From the NCBI GenBank assembly GCA_910584055.1, contig CAJTZS010000037.1, positions 1 through 41,964 on the forward strand: DNA of 41,964 nucleotides, read 5' to 3'. How positions within the stretch are numbered: position 1 is the stretch's first letter; every line of letters begins with the position of its first letter. Of the stretch, positions 31,115 through 40,721 are shown piece after piece. The notes below the pieces were generated by a model. It was not told the origin of the DNA. It made no database searches and saw only the letters and a program-made list of their open reading frames with translations. The DNA is from an uncultured Muribaculaceae bacterium (GTDB taxonomy: Bacteria; Bacteroidota; Bacteroidia; Bacteroidales; Muribaculaceae). A program made the translations under genes and the position numbers.

Positions 31115-33703
31115 ATGAGACAATTCACAAAAGCTATTGCTCTAATGGCAGTGTCGGCGATGACACTGACCTCATGCGGTGACGAGGCGATGTGGAGCGG
31201 CCCTTCCGAAGAGGGTGCCGTGAAACTCAACCTAACATCCGATGGCCGGGTGATGAGGCAGACGCGTGCTGACGATTCACAGAGCCCTGTTGTGCCGGAC
31301 GTAAGTCTGTTCGGTGTTAATCTTGCCAAAATTGACGGGACATATTCCAAATCCTGGAATAATGTAGAGGCGTTTAATCGCGAGAAATCTTTTCCGATAG
31401 GAGATTACAAAATCACTGCGACTTATGGCGACATGAATCAGGAGGGTTTTGAAAAACCATGTTATTCCGGATCCAATGGCGTTCATGTTTCCCCCGGCGA
31501 TGAATCGACGGTCAATGTTACGGCAACCCTCGCCAATTCTATGGTGTCGGTCCGTTACAAGGAGGAGTTTACGAAACTATACAGCGCCTATAGCGCTGCT
31601 GTGCAGACGGAGGGTCATGAATGGGTGATATTCGCCCAGAACGAGGATCGCCCGGCATATGTCTCCCCATCCGAGGAGGTGAAGCTGAAGCTGACCCTTA
31701 CCAATGAAGCCGGTGAGCGCGTAGAGATTCAGCCTGCGAGCTTCAAGGCTGAGCCCCGTCATCATTATGTTGTGACTATCGGTGTCAACGGTAACGTCTC
31801 TTATGGCGATCTCGCCCTTGACATCGAGTTTGATGATGATGTCGTGGCTGAGACTGTCGCTGTCTCGTTGGGCGACGAATTGTTTTCCGCTCCTGCTCCT
31901 ACCGTGACTGCCAAGGATTTTGATCCGGCAATGGCTGTCGGCACGTTTGAATACGCGGAGCTGAAGAGCAATCCGGAGTTCCACATCTTTGCGTTTGGAG
32001 GTTTGAGGAGCGCGACTCTTAATGTAATCTCCGAAGGTGGGTATGCGCCTGTTTTCGGTAGCCGGGTCGAACTTGTCAATGCCGATGACCTTACCAATCA
32101 ACAGCTTGAAAGTGCCGGAGTAGGGGCATATTTCAGGAATGCCGAGAAGATGGGGCTTGTAAACCTTAAAGGTTTTCTTGAAAAACTGCCTGCCGGTAAA
32201 TACACAATCGAGGTTTCTGCTACAGATGTGATGACGCGCACTGCAGAGCCGGTTACACTAACTGCCGAGATAACCCCTCTCGAGATTGAGCTTACACCGG
32301 CAGTGAATGCGGAGTTTATGGGTACGGAAGTGACAGTGGATCTATCCACTAACTGTCCCGATATAAAGAATGTGGTTGCTTTCAAGGTGCCTGATGCCAA
32401 CAACCGCCTTGTAGATGCCGAGATTAAGAGCGTGACAGATATCACAGCTGCAGGAACGGGCACGCGTTCCGGTCTTGGATATACATTCCGCTATGTGCTT
32501 GGTCTCACTCCGGGATTCAGGACGGATATAAAGGTTGAAGCGTCGCTTGTGGCCAACCGCAACAAAAAGGTTGAGACAAGCGTAATGACAGCTGAACCCG
32601 AATACACCGTTCTTACAGACGCTTTCAGCGACCGAGTGGTTCTGAAGATTGAGGCTGACCGCGAAGATATTGTCAAGACCCTTATCGACAATATGCAGAT
32701 ATACAACGGTGACAAACAGGTTGCCACGGCTAATCTGGCATACGACTCTAAAAATGGCATGATAACCGTAAGAGGCCTTGCCGCCGGTACTACATACACT
32801 TCTGTCAAGACAAAATGCGGAAGCTTCGATAAGATTGTTCCTTCATTTACTACTGAGGTTGAGACGGATATTCCGAACGGTAGTTTCAATGAGTTTACCC
32901 AGACAATTAATGAAACTGATGTGCAAATAGGCGGTAAATACAGGGTTTCTCCTGTTGATTATACGTTAAAGTCATCGATAGTCAGGTCTGAACCGATAGG
33001 ATGGGCATCTATAAATCAAAAAACGTGTTGGACTGAATCTTCAAATAGAAATACGTGGTTTATGGTTCCTTCTACATTCGTTGATAATGGTGCAGTCGTA
33101 ATTAGATCTGTGGGTTATAATCACAATGGTGAGACTCCGGGGCGTTCGGGGGGAGCATTCAATACGAAATACTATTGCGAAAATGCTCCTACGGATGCTC
33201 AGCTTAATAAAGCTGCCGGGGAATTGTTCTTGGGAACTTATTCATTTGCGAATGGTGTTGAAAGTCGTAATGACGGAATCGCCTTTGTATCTCGCCCATC
33301 ATATCTTTCATTCGATTATTCTTATAATGGCATGACGGGGGAGAAAGGAGAGGTTCTGGTTAGATTTCTCGATTCCTCTGACGGTGTATTGGCAGAATCA
33401 ACTATTTTGCTTGATGCCGTGACCGACATGACTAATAAAACGATTGATATAACTGGGTATCCGTTTGGAAAAAAAGCTGCAAAATTGGTTTTGAGTTTTA
33501 AAAGTACACAGACAGGAAAAGTTCCAGTTGTAAACATTCCCTCGGGTTCATCACTTAATGAGGGTCAGAGTTTGGGTAACAAAACGACAGCTGCAAATTC
33601 TTATAAGGCATTTGCCAAAGGGTCGGAACTTGTGGTTGATAATGTTAAGCTGGGATATGGCAGCGGCAATGCCGTAAGATCTGCAAAAGGTAAAAGAAGA
33701 TAA
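31115..33703 (+). CDS. DUF4493 lipoprotein with C-terminal PCMD-like region (paralogue A)
   Basis: An 862-residue lipoprotein (AMTLTSC, Cys21). Residues 40-230 or so are DUF4493: a TRA motif at 50-52, then IGDYKITATYGDMNQEGFEK and VNVTATLANSMVSVRYKEEF, which resembles fimbrillin-like beta sandwiches. The middle has Ig-like beta domains (ITPLEIELTPAVNAEFMGTE). The C-terminal part starts with DIPNGSFNEFTQ and ends SELVVDNVKLGYG, a PCMD-like jelly roll. Predicted at the outer membrane surface. First gene of a row of six in one direction; the next gene begins 6 bases after the stop. Function unknown; DUF4493 and PCMD proteins are guessed to bind glycans or act as adhesins. Confidence 0.82.
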   Translation: MRQFTKAIALMAVSAMTLTSCGDEAMWSGPSEEGAVKLNLTSDGRVMRQTRADDSQSPVVPDVSLFGVNLAKIDGTYSKSWNNVEAFNREKSFPIGDYKITATYGDMNQEGFEKPCYSGSNGVHVSPGDESTVNVTATLANSMVSVRYKEEFTKLYSAYSAAVQTEGHEWVIFAQNEDRPAYVSPSEEVKLKLTLTNEAGERVEIQPASFKAEPRHHYVVTIGVNGNVSYGDLALDIEFDDDVVAETVAVSLGDELFSAPAPTVTAKDFDPAMAVGTFEYAELKSNPEFHIFAFGGLRSATLNVISEGGYAPVFGSRVELVNADDLTNQQLESAGVGAYFRNAEKMGLVNLKGFLEKLPAGKYTIEVSATDVMTRTAEPVTLTAEITPLEIELTPAVNAEFMGTEVTVDLSTNCPDIKNVVAFKVPDANNRLVDAEIKSVTDITAAGTGTRSGLGYTFRYVLGLTPGFRTDIKVEASLVANRNKKVETSVMTAEPEYTVLTDAFSDRVVLKIEADREDIVKTLIDNMQIYNGDKQVATANLAYDSKNGMITVRGLAAGTTYTSVKTKCGSFDKIVPSFTTEVETDIPNGSFNEFTQTINETDVQIGGKYRVSPVDYTLKSSIVRSEPIGWASINQKTCWTESSNRNTWFMVPSTFVDNGAVVIRSVGYNHNGETPGRSGGAFNTKYYCENAPTDAQLNKAAGELFLGTYSFANGVESRNDGIAFVSRPSYLSFDYSYNGMTGEKGEVLVRFLDSSDGVLAESTILLDAVTDMTNKTIDITGYPFGKKAAKLVLSFKSTQTGKVPVVNIPSGSSLNEGQSLGNKTTAANSYKAFAKGSELVVDNVKLGYGSGNAVRSAKGKRR

Positions 33704-33709
33704 CCTAAC

Positions 33710-35008
33710 ATGATTCATAAAATGAAGAAACTATATATATATGCGCTCGCGGCTGCGGCAATCGTGGCTACCGGCTGTAGCAAGGAGAATCCTTTCGATG
33801 GCCCGAAGGGCGAGGAGACCGAAGGTCAGATCCTTAAGTCGGCGATTGCCGTCGATATGAAGGTTGACGAGACTGTGCGTAAGAACATCCGCACCCGTGC
33901 CGACGTCTCTCTTGATGACTTCACCGTGATTTTTACAAAGGAGGGGAACGAGACCCCTGTGAAGAAGTATAAATACAGCGAAATGCCAGACGTGGTGACA
34001 CTTCCCGCCGGTGACTATACATGCACCGCAACGTATGGCGAGAACCGTATAGCGGAGTGGGAGAGCCCTTATTTCCTCGGTGTCTCGGATTCGTTCACTG
34101 TCAATCCGTATGAGATCACAAGCTATGTGGCTCCTATCGAATGCCGCCTCAATAATATCAAGGTGACGGTTGAATTTGATCCGGTCCTTAAGTCGCGGAT
34201 GTCGCAGGATTCGTATGTGGAAGTGAAAGTTGGCGCGAACAGCGGTCTTAACTTCACATTGACCGAAACGGAGGGGGGAAAGGCAGGATATTTTATGCAT
34301 ACCGCAGAATCCACTCTTGTCGCTACGTTCAACGGTAAAATAGACGGCGTTAACGCTGTGGAGACAAAATCCATGAAGGATGTGACCAAAGGTAATCACT
34401 ATAAGATCACTTTCAAGCTTCATGAACATAGTGGCGACCCCACGGGCGATTCTGATGCGGAAATAAAGATTGATGCAAATGTCACTGTTACCGACGTAGA
34501 GCGTAATGTTGACATTGCCGATGAACCTCTGCTCGATGACACCGACCGTCCAACTGAGCAACCGGAAGAGCCGGGTCCCGGTCCTGACGATCCGAAACCA
34601 GCAGCTCCTGAGATTACAGGCGTAGATCCTATTGACATTGATAAGGTTAATACGATTGACGGCTCTGTACCGGTGGGGATGAAAGTTGTAAGTACTTCGG
34701 ATGATGGTTTCACAGCTTTTGACGTAGTGATAGATTCCCCAGACCTCACTCCTGACGAACTGCAAGGGGTAGGTCTGTCGGCAAACCTTAATCTTGCAGA
34801 AACTCCAGATGAATTTGCCGCACCGTTAGCCAATTTCGGATTCCCCGTAAATGTGAAAGGTCAGAAAGAGGCTAATATTGAGATTTCCACAATGCTCCTT
34901 TCGATGTTGAAAGCAGTAGGTGCAGGACACGAACACAAGTTTATTTTAACCGTCACTGATGCGAATGGTACAACTGTCAAGACGTTGACCCTTTTCATCC
35001 CTGAGTAA
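33710..35008 (+). CDS. DUF4493 lipoprotein (paralogue B)
   Basis: A lipoprotein of 432 residues from the first ATG, or 428 from ATG 33722, which gives the cleaner signal MKKLYIYALAAAAIVATGC and is my preferred start. The DUF4493 domain has IRTRADVSLDDFTVIF, LPAGDYTCTATYGENRIAEW and APIECRLNNIKVTVEF. A Pro/Asp/Gly-rich linker (EQPEEPGPGPDDPKPAAPE) then leads to a small C-terminal beta domain (about 300-432), unlike the PCMD ends of A and C. Probably co-transcribed with the genes on both sides (gaps of 6 and 11 bases). Confidence 0.82.
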   Translation: MIHKMKKLYIYALAAAAIVATGCSKENPFDGPKGEETEGQILKSAIAVDMKVDETVRKNIRTRADVSLDDFTVIFTKEGNETPVKKYKYSEMPDVVTLPAGDYTCTATYGENRIAEWESPYFLGVSDSFTVNPYEITSYVAPIECRLNNIKVTVEFDPVLKSRMSQDSYVEVKVGANSGLNFTLTETEGGKAGYFMHTAESTLVATFNGKIDGVNAVETKSMKDVTKGNHYKITFKLHEHSGDPTGDSDAEIKIDANVTVTDVERNVDIADEPLLDDTDRPTEQPEEPGPGPDDPKPAAPEITGVDPIDIDKVNTIDGSVPVGMKVVSTSDDGFTAFDVVIDSPDLTPDELQGVGLSANLNLAETPDEFAAPLANFGFPVNVKGQKEANIEISTMLLSMLKAVGAGHEHKFILTVTDANGTTVKTLTLFIPE

Positions 35009-35019
35009 ATTTAACAATT

Positions 35020-37266
35020 ATGACAAGTTTTAGAAAAAATATATACAGGTTGATGGCGGCAACCGTGTTCTGTGTCTCGGTTACATCCTGCTCGATGGAG
35101 GAGCCGTTTGCCGCCGGGGGCGAGGGGACACTGACCCTCAACACCGAAATCAGAGGCAATGTGGTTCGGACTCGTGCCATTGCCGCCGATGAGCTGACCG
35201 CGCTTCGCAATAAGTGTGTGGTCTATATTGAAAATGAGAAAGGTCTTATCCGTAAGTATAAGGGTCTGGACAATATACCCGTCGGGGGTATAAAGCTTCG
35301 CACCGGTTCTTACGTAGCTGAGGCTTGGAGCGGCGACTCAGTGTCTGCCTCTTTCAGCAGCAAGTTCTATCGCGGCTACCAGAAGTTTGATATGCAGGAG
35401 GGTGCTAATTCCCTTACGCTCAAGTGCAATATAGCCAACGTAATCGTATCTGTGGACCCCGCATCTCTTGGCGTGAACCTCACTGATCTTAAGGTGACTT
35501 ATTGGCATTCACGTGGCGAATTAGTGTTCGATAAGGACAATATCGCTGATGCAAAGGGTTACTTTATGATGCCGAACGCCGACAAGAACCTTAACTATAA
35601 AATCGAGGGTAAGAAATCTTCGGGTGAGGCATATGAGAAAACCGGCGTGATAGAGAATGTTCAGCGTGCTCATGAATACGTTCTTACAATCTCTGAGGAA
35701 GATGCTCCTGTCACTGAGGGTGGTGCTCTTATACGTATCACAATAGCTGATATTCCCGTGATTGAGGAGGAGGTAGAGATATTTACCGCCCCTGCTATTC
35801 AGGGTGTAGGATATGACATCGAGGGTCAGGTTGTTTCCAAAGACAGGAACTTTAAGGATACTCAGGTTTATATCCGTGGTTATTTCGGTCTTGGTTCGGT
35901 GCTCATGAACGTCAGCGATAATTTCACCGATCTTGCGTCCGGATTGAATCTTACTGAAGGAAGTACCCAGACTGAACTTTCCGCAAAAGGGATAAAGGTT
36001 GAACGTCGCCAGTCCACTGATGCCGCATCGACGCTTGAAGGGGGAGAAGTGCTTGTTGATGAACTCTACGTTACATTCACCAAGGCATTCCTCGATGCCC
36101 TTCCGGAAAGCGATACAGAATATAAGATAACTTTTGAAGCAACGGACGGGCGACACAATGTGTCCCAGGGCAGTCTGCGCATTGCAAATAGTGAAACTGC
36201 CGAAGAGCATCTTGCACCGGTAGGAATTTCAGACGCGGAACGTTCTCCTCTTGCAATCCGCGCCAAGAAGGCTATTCTTGATGCCAATATATACGATGCG
36301 GCGGCTGCCACAAACTATGGTATCAAATACCGTGAACAAGGTGCTTCCGAATGGATGGCCGTTTATCCCGCTTCGGGTGCTCGCGCCAAAGCCACAAGAG
36401 CGACGGTGATACCTTATCACGTGTCGCTGACGGGTCTCAAACCTGGTACAACCTATGAATACATAGCATTCTGTGATGGGTTTGACGGAGCGGACGTGCG
36501 CACGTTCACAACTGAATCGGAATTCACTATTCCCGGAGGCAGCTTTGAGGAATGGAGCACATACAGCGCAAGCACGATGCTCGGAACAAAGAATGTGACC
36601 TTGCCATGGAGTGTTGGTGATAAAGAGGCTTCTTTCTGGGGTTCCGGAAATGAGGGATCTGCCACTGCTAACATGACATTGACAGATAAATCCACGGATA
36701 TGCTCCACTCCGGGACATATAGTGCAAGACTTGAGTCGAAGTCGGCTATGGGAATGCTTGCTGCCGGTAATCTCTTTATTGGGACTTATGTCAGAACAGA
36801 CATGACCGACGGTGTCCTGTCGTTAGGGCGTCAATATAATGGAACGCATCCTGATAAACTTGTAATTTGGGCAAATTATCGTCCTGCGTCAGGGGCATCT
36901 GTTAAGAAAGGTAACGAAGAATTTGTTCCTGACGGTTTTGCCGGAGGAAATGACCATGGTCAAGTATATGTAGCTTTGACCGACGAGCCTGTTGAGATTC
37001 GCACGAAAGCGTCAGACCGAAAGGTTTTTGATTCAGAGAATGACGAACATGTCCTTGCCTACGGTCAGGTAACATGGACAGGAAACTTCGGTGCTGACGG
37101 TCAGCTTGAAAGAGTGGAGATTCCTTTCGTTTACAATGACCGCGCCAAGACAAAGAAACCGTTGTATCTGATTATGGTTGCTTCTGCATCGAAATATGGA
37201 GATTATTTCTCGGGAGCTGCCGGGTCTGTAATGTATCTTGATGATATTGAACTCATTTATGAGTAG
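35020..37266 (+). CDS. DUF4493 lipoprotein with PCMD domain (paralogue C)
   Basis: A 748-residue lipoprotein (SVTSC, Cys24). The DUF4493 domain has VVRTRAIAADE (TRA at 51-53), RTGSYVAEAWSGDSVSASFS and LKCNIANVIVSVDPAS. Ig-like domains follow. The C-terminal PCMD part runs from IPGGSFEEWSTYSA to SKYGDYFSGAAGSVMYLDDI, nearly the same words as the later PCMD lipoprotein (SKYGDYFTGAAGAVLWVDQF). PCMD is named for putative carbohydrate metabolism. The stop codon overlaps the next gene by 8 bases. Confidence 0.85.
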   Translation: MTSFRKNIYRLMAATVFCVSVTSCSMEEPFAAGGEGTLTLNTEIRGNVVRTRAIAADELTALRNKCVVYIENEKGLIRKYKGLDNIPVGGIKLRTGSYVAEAWSGDSVSASFSSKFYRGYQKFDMQEGANSLTLKCNIANVIVSVDPASLGVNLTDLKVTYWHSRGELVFDKDNIADAKGYFMMPNADKNLNYKIEGKKSSGEAYEKTGVIENVQRAHEYVLTISEEDAPVTEGGALIRITIADIPVIEEEVEIFTAPAIQGVGYDIEGQVVSKDRNFKDTQVYIRGYFGLGSVLMNVSDNFTDLASGLNLTEGSTQTELSAKGIKVERRQSTDAASTLEGGEVLVDELYVTFTKAFLDALPESDTEYKITFEATDGRHNVSQGSLRIANSETAEEHLAPVGISDAERSPLAIRAKKAILDANIYDAAAATNYGIKYREQGASEWMAVYPASGARAKATRATVIPYHVSLTGLKPGTTYEYIAFCDGFDGADVRTFTTESEFTIPGGSFEEWSTYSASTMLGTKNVTLPWSVGDKEASFWGSGNEGSATANMTLTDKSTDMLHSGTYSARLESKSAMGMLAAGNLFIGTYVRTDMTDGVLSLGRQYNGTHPDKLVIWANYRPASGASVKKGNEEFVPDGFAGGNDHGQVYVALTDEPVEIRTKASDRKVFDSENDEHVLAYGQVTWTGNFGADGQLERVEIPFVYNDRAKTKKPLYLIMVASASKYGDYFSGAAGSVMYLDDIELIYE

Positions 37267-38074
37267 AAGAAGTAGAATTAAAATATTGATTACGTTAGTG
37301 ATGACTCTGTGCGCAATTAGCGCGCAGAGTCAAACTGCGTTATCAGGCGATACTGTCCATATCACTCCTGCGATGGTTGAGGAGATGCAGCGTAACGCTC
37401 CTGTAAAGGAATTCGATATGGATATGGAGAGTGTAAAATTTGTGCCGAAAGGTCAGTGGGTAACAGGCGTGTCAATATCCTATTCACAATCTACGCAAAA
37501 TAAGTATCAATTCCTTATCCTTGAAAATATCTCCGGCGACACCTATTCTTTCAAAGTGTCTCCGATGGTATGTTACATTTTTAAAGACGATATGGGAGCC
37601 GGGGGTAGGTTCTCCTACAACCGTTCCCTTACCAAACTGGAGAAGGCGGACATTGTCCTCGACTCCGAGACGGATTATGGAGCGGAATGTCTCTATTCGT
37701 TGTCTCACAATTATTTTGTGACCGGAATTTTCAGAAATTATTTTTCACTTGGCAGAAGCCGCCGTTTTGGAATCTTTAATGAAATCCAGCTGAAACTTGG
37801 CGGCGGTCAGTCAAAGATAACGACCGGTACGGGAGATGCGCTTACGGGCGCGTATGAACGTAATTTCCAGTTCGGACTCGGTATTGCGCCCGGTCTTGCG
37901 GTATTCCTGAGCAATTATTCCGCCCTGGAAGTGAATGTCGGTGTGTTGGGTTTCAATCTCACCGATACAAAATCAATATCCGACCAGATTTATGTCTCAC
38001 GGCGTAAATCCCGGTCCGCTAATTTTAGAATCAATCTCTTTTCGATCACGTTCGGCGTGGCGTTTTATCTATGA
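37259..38074 (+). CDS. outer-membrane beta-barrel protein (paralogue 1)
   Basis: A 271-residue secreted protein with signal peptide about 1-25 (ILITLVMTLCAISAQSQ). Alternating amphipathic strands with Gly and aromatic residues (WVTGVSISYSQSTQNKY, FGIFNEIQLKLGGGQ, FGLGIAPGLAVFLSNYSALE) indicate an outer-membrane barrel of perhaps 8-12 strands. The C-terminal NFRINLFSITFGVAFYL matches the end of the next gene, so the two arose by duplication. The start ATG 37259 overlaps the stop of the lipoprotein gene. It may export or hold the neighbouring lipoproteins, but that is inference. Confidence 0.8.
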   Translation: MSRRSRIKILITLVMTLCAISAQSQTALSGDTVHITPAMVEEMQRNAPVKEFDMDMESVKFVPKGQWVTGVSISYSQSTQNKYQFLILENISGDTYSFKVSPMVCYIFKDDMGAGGRFSYNRSLTKLEKADIVLDSETDYGAECLYSLSHNYFVTGIFRNYFSLGRSRRFGIFNEIQLKLGGGQSKITTGTGDALTGAYERNFQFGLGIAPGLAVFLSNYSALEVNVGVLGFNLTDTKSISDQIYVSRRKSRSANFRINLFSITFGVAFYL

Positions 38075-39021
38075 CGGCTATGGTTAAGGTAAACAGCTTC
38101 TTATTTCGGATGACTCTTGCGCTTGTCCTGTTGCTCGGCATCGTCCCGGTGGCTCGGGGTGAGGAGGTCAGAAGTGACAGCGTGACGAAAGGTAAATATA
38201 TCTATGTCCCCGATTCATTGCAGAATGATGTCCTGAAAGTGCTTATGGGGAATTCAAAGGTGGTGGATGATGAATCGAAATTCGATTCATCGGAAAAAGT
38301 GATTTGGAAAGGTGACACTATTCCTATGAAATTGCGTACCCGCAACCTCGGCCGTTATGACCGTGGGCTTTTCAATTATCTTTTCCTTCCGAAAGGGCGG
38401 TGGGGATTCGGACTCACGGCATCTTATGGCGAGATATCTACCGATAACCTTGAAATCATGGATCTCCTGAATGACATCGATCTCGGAGGTCACGTATTTT
38501 CCATAAAGCCGTTTATGGAATACAGCATAAGAAACAATATGACTGTAGGTCTCCGTTTCGGATACACTTCCGCCAAGGGGAATGTGGATTCCTTTAAGGT
38601 CGATATCGATGAGGACATGAATTTCAACCTTCATGACATCATGTACCGGAACGAGAGTTATACGGCGGCATTGCTTTTCCGTCAATACATCGGTATCGCA
38701 CGCCGGGGGCGGTTCGGTGTTTTCAATGAGGTTGAGCTTGCTTTCTCTTCGGGAAATTCGGACTTCCAGCGTCCCTATGCGGGTGAATTGAGAACCACGC
38801 ATACAACATATATGAAAGCCGGGTTGAATTTTTCTCCGGGTGTCAGTGTGTTCATGATGAAGAATGTAGCGTTCAATCTTTCGTTTGGCGTGTTCGGGTT
38901 CTACCTCAGGAACGAGCGTCAGATGGAAAATGGAGTGGAAGTTGGAAACCGGACCACCTCGGGCGCCAATTTCCGGTTCAATCTCTTCAACATCAACTTC
39001 GGCATCGCAGTCCATGTATGA
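38071..39021 (+). CDS. outer-membrane beta-barrel protein (paralogue 2)
   Basis: A 316-residue secreted protein with a signal peptide ending near residue 30 (LVLLLGIVPVARGEE). Like its neighbour it has long amphipathic strands (WGFGLTASYGEISTDNLEI, FGVFNEVELAFSSGNSDF, MKAGLNFSPGVSVFMMKNVA) and the shared end NFRFNLFNINFGIAVHV. It overlaps the previous gene by 4 bases (ATGA). The N-terminal 70 residues before the first strand are longer than in paralogue 1 and may form a periplasmic plug or linker. Heptad repeats follow the stop. Confidence 0.8.
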   Translation: MTAMVKVNSFLFRMTLALVLLLGIVPVARGEEVRSDSVTKGKYIYVPDSLQNDVLKVLMGNSKVVDDESKFDSSEKVIWKGDTIPMKLRTRNLGRYDRGLFNYLFLPKGRWGFGLTASYGEISTDNLEIMDLLNDIDLGGHVFSIKPFMEYSIRNNMTVGLRFGYTSAKGNVDSFKVDIDEDMNFNLHDIMYRNESYTAALLFRQYIGIARRGRFGVFNEVELAFSSGNSDFQRPYAGELRTTHTTYMKAGLNFSPGVSVFMMKNVAFNLSFGVFGFYLRNERQMENGVEVGNRTTSGANFRFNLFNINFGIAVHV

Positions 39022-39053
39022 GGGGCTTTAGGCTTTAGGCTTTAGGCATTAGG
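39022..39053. repeat. heptanucleotide tandem repeat, locus 4 (GGCTTTA type)
   Basis: GGCTTTA repeats three times, followed by GGCATTAGG, starting at the base after the stop codon of the second barrel gene. Unit length matches the other heptad arrays but the unit differs. Confidence 0.7.
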
Positions 39054-39076
39054 TTACGAGGATAAATATAAGAGTA

Positions 39077-40657
39077 ATGAAAGGCTTTAGATATCATATA
39101 TATATATTGATGGCGGTAATGGCGGCGGTGATTCCGGTGGGGTGCATACATAATGACCTGCCGTATCCGAGGATCCCGCAGAAGATCACTGCTATCGCGG
39201 CTGTAGGGGAGACCAAGTCAGCCTATATAGATTCCTTGGCGTTTGAGGTGAATATCTATCTTGACGAGACGGTGGATATTGAAAATGTACGTTTCTCGGA
39301 ATATAAAATTACTCCGGGAGCTTCCTCTACCCCAAATCTTCTGGAAGGCGTTTATGATTTCACGACACCCGTTTATGTAACGCTTTCCCGTTATCAGGAT
39401 TATGACTGGGAACTTATAGCCCATCAGGGTATTGTACGCTATTTTCAGGTTGCCGGAGAGGTGGGTGAGAGTGTAGTCGATCCCATTGGAAGGCGAGTCA
39501 TCGTAAATATGCCTGAAGGAACAGACCTTTCAAAATTGACTTTGCAACGTGTGAAGCTTGGTCCGGAAGGTATCACCACCATTACTCCCGCGCTGAATCC
39601 CGGCCCGCTCGATCTGTCATATCCTTTAAGAGTGGCCGTCGAATGTCATGGGCGCAGCGAATATTGGACAATTTATGCCCAGTTCACGGAAGCTATTGTA
39701 ACGGCGACAAGTGCAGACGCATGGTCAAAAGTGATATGGGCATACGGCAACGGGCCGGCTGACGTTAAGAATGGTTTCGAGTATAAGAAGGCGAATGCCG
39801 TTGAATGGACAAAAGTGCCGGAGCAATATGTTTCGCAGACACAGGGGGCCTTCTCATGTTACATACCGCATCTTGATCCCCTCACGGATTATGTGGTGAG
39901 GGCTGTTTCCGGAGACAACCTGTCGAATGAGATATCCGTCACGACCCAGGGCACAGCGGACATTCCTAACGGGGACTTCGAGGATTGGTGTCAGATTGGC
40001 AAGATAATATATCCGTATGCTGAGGGAGGCTCGCAGTTCTGGGATACCGGTAACACCGGTTCCTCGACATTGGGACAGAATCTGACCACGTCCTCCACGG
40101 ATACACCTACGGGCACCGGGCTGTCGGCGGAGTGTCGCACTGAATTTGTCGGCATAGCCGGCATAGGTAAGCTCGGTGCGGGATCCATCTTTACCGGTAA
40201 ATTCGTAAAGGTAGACGGAACAAACGGTATTCTTGATTTTGGTCGCCCCTGGAATCTTCGCCCCACAAAACTGAAAGGCTATTATAAATACAAGACTTCC
40301 ACAATCAACTATGTCTCAAGCGAGTTCTCCGCAATGAAAGGAGAACCGGATACTTGTGTGATATATGTCGCCCTTACTGACTGGACTGCTCCGTATGAAA
40401 TACGCACGAATCCTAAAAACAGGAACCTGTTCAATCCCAATGCGTCGTATGTTATCGGTTATGGTCAGATGCAGTATAGCGGAACTATGGACTCTTGGAG
40501 TGAGTTCGAAATACCGATCACTTATCGCGACACGTCTAAGGAGCCGACATATATACAGATCACTGCCGCAACTTCGAAATATGGTGACTATTTCACCGGC
40601 GCGGCGGGGGCTGTGCTTTGGGTTGATCAGTTCTCGTTCGGGTGGGATCTTGAGTAA
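39077..40657 (+). CDS. PCMD-domain lipoprotein
   Basis: A 526-residue lipoprotein (MAAVIPVGC, Cys23). The N-terminal half has two or more Ig-like domains (LDETVDIENVRFSEYKITPG; LSKLTLQRVKLGPEGITTIT). The C-terminal PCMD part runs from IPNGDFEDWCQIGK through FTGKFVKVDGTNGILDFGRP and KLKGYYKYKTSTINY to SKYGDYFTGAAGAVLWVDQF. No DUF4493 domain. It follows the barrel genes by 55 bases of repeat DNA and is the last member of the surface locus. Predicted on the outer membrane surface; ligand unknown. Its stop codon is inside the next heptad array. Confidence 0.85.
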   Translation: MKGFRYHIYILMAVMAAVIPVGCIHNDLPYPRIPQKITAIAAVGETKSAYIDSLAFEVNIYLDETVDIENVRFSEYKITPGASSTPNLLEGVYDFTTPVYVTLSRYQDYDWELIAHQGIVRYFQVAGEVGESVVDPIGRRVIVNMPEGTDLSKLTLQRVKLGPEGITTITPALNPGPLDLSYPLRVAVECHGRSEYWTIYAQFTEAIVTATSADAWSKVIWAYGNGPADVKNGFEYKKANAVEWTKVPEQYVSQTQGAFSCYIPHLDPLTDYVVRAVSGDNLSNEISVTTQGTADIPNGDFEDWCQIGKIIYPYAEGGSQFWDTGNTGSSTLGQNLTTSSTDTPTGTGLSAECRTEFVGIAGIGKLGAGSIFTGKFVKVDGTNGILDFGRPWNLRPTKLKGYYKYKTSTINYVSSEFSAMKGEPDTCVIYVALTDWTAPYEIRTNPKNRNLFNPNASYVIGYGQMQYSGTMDSWSEFEIPITYRDTSKEPTYIQITAATSKYGDYFTGAAGAVLWVDQFSFGWDLE

Positions 40658-40702
40658 TGTTTAATGGGTAATGTTTAATGTTTAATGGGGAATGGGGAAT
40701 GG
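40655..40702. repeat. heptanucleotide tandem repeat, locus 5
   Basis: Units TAATGTT, TAATGGG and GAATGGG, about seven copies, beginning at the TAA stop of the PCMD lipoprotein gene. Confidence 0.75.
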
Positions 40703-40721
40703 ATAAGAAGGAATTGATGAA

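Noticed and set aside
32654..32665. Twelve-base match between the first CRISPR spacer (GCTGACCGCGAA) and the DUF4493 gene A
   Set aside because: It is too short for a self-target; the rest of the spacer does not match.
33731..34765. 344-codon minus-strand frame opposite DUF4493 paralogue B
   Set aside because: It mirrors codon bias of the real lipoprotein gene and shows no domain or signal.
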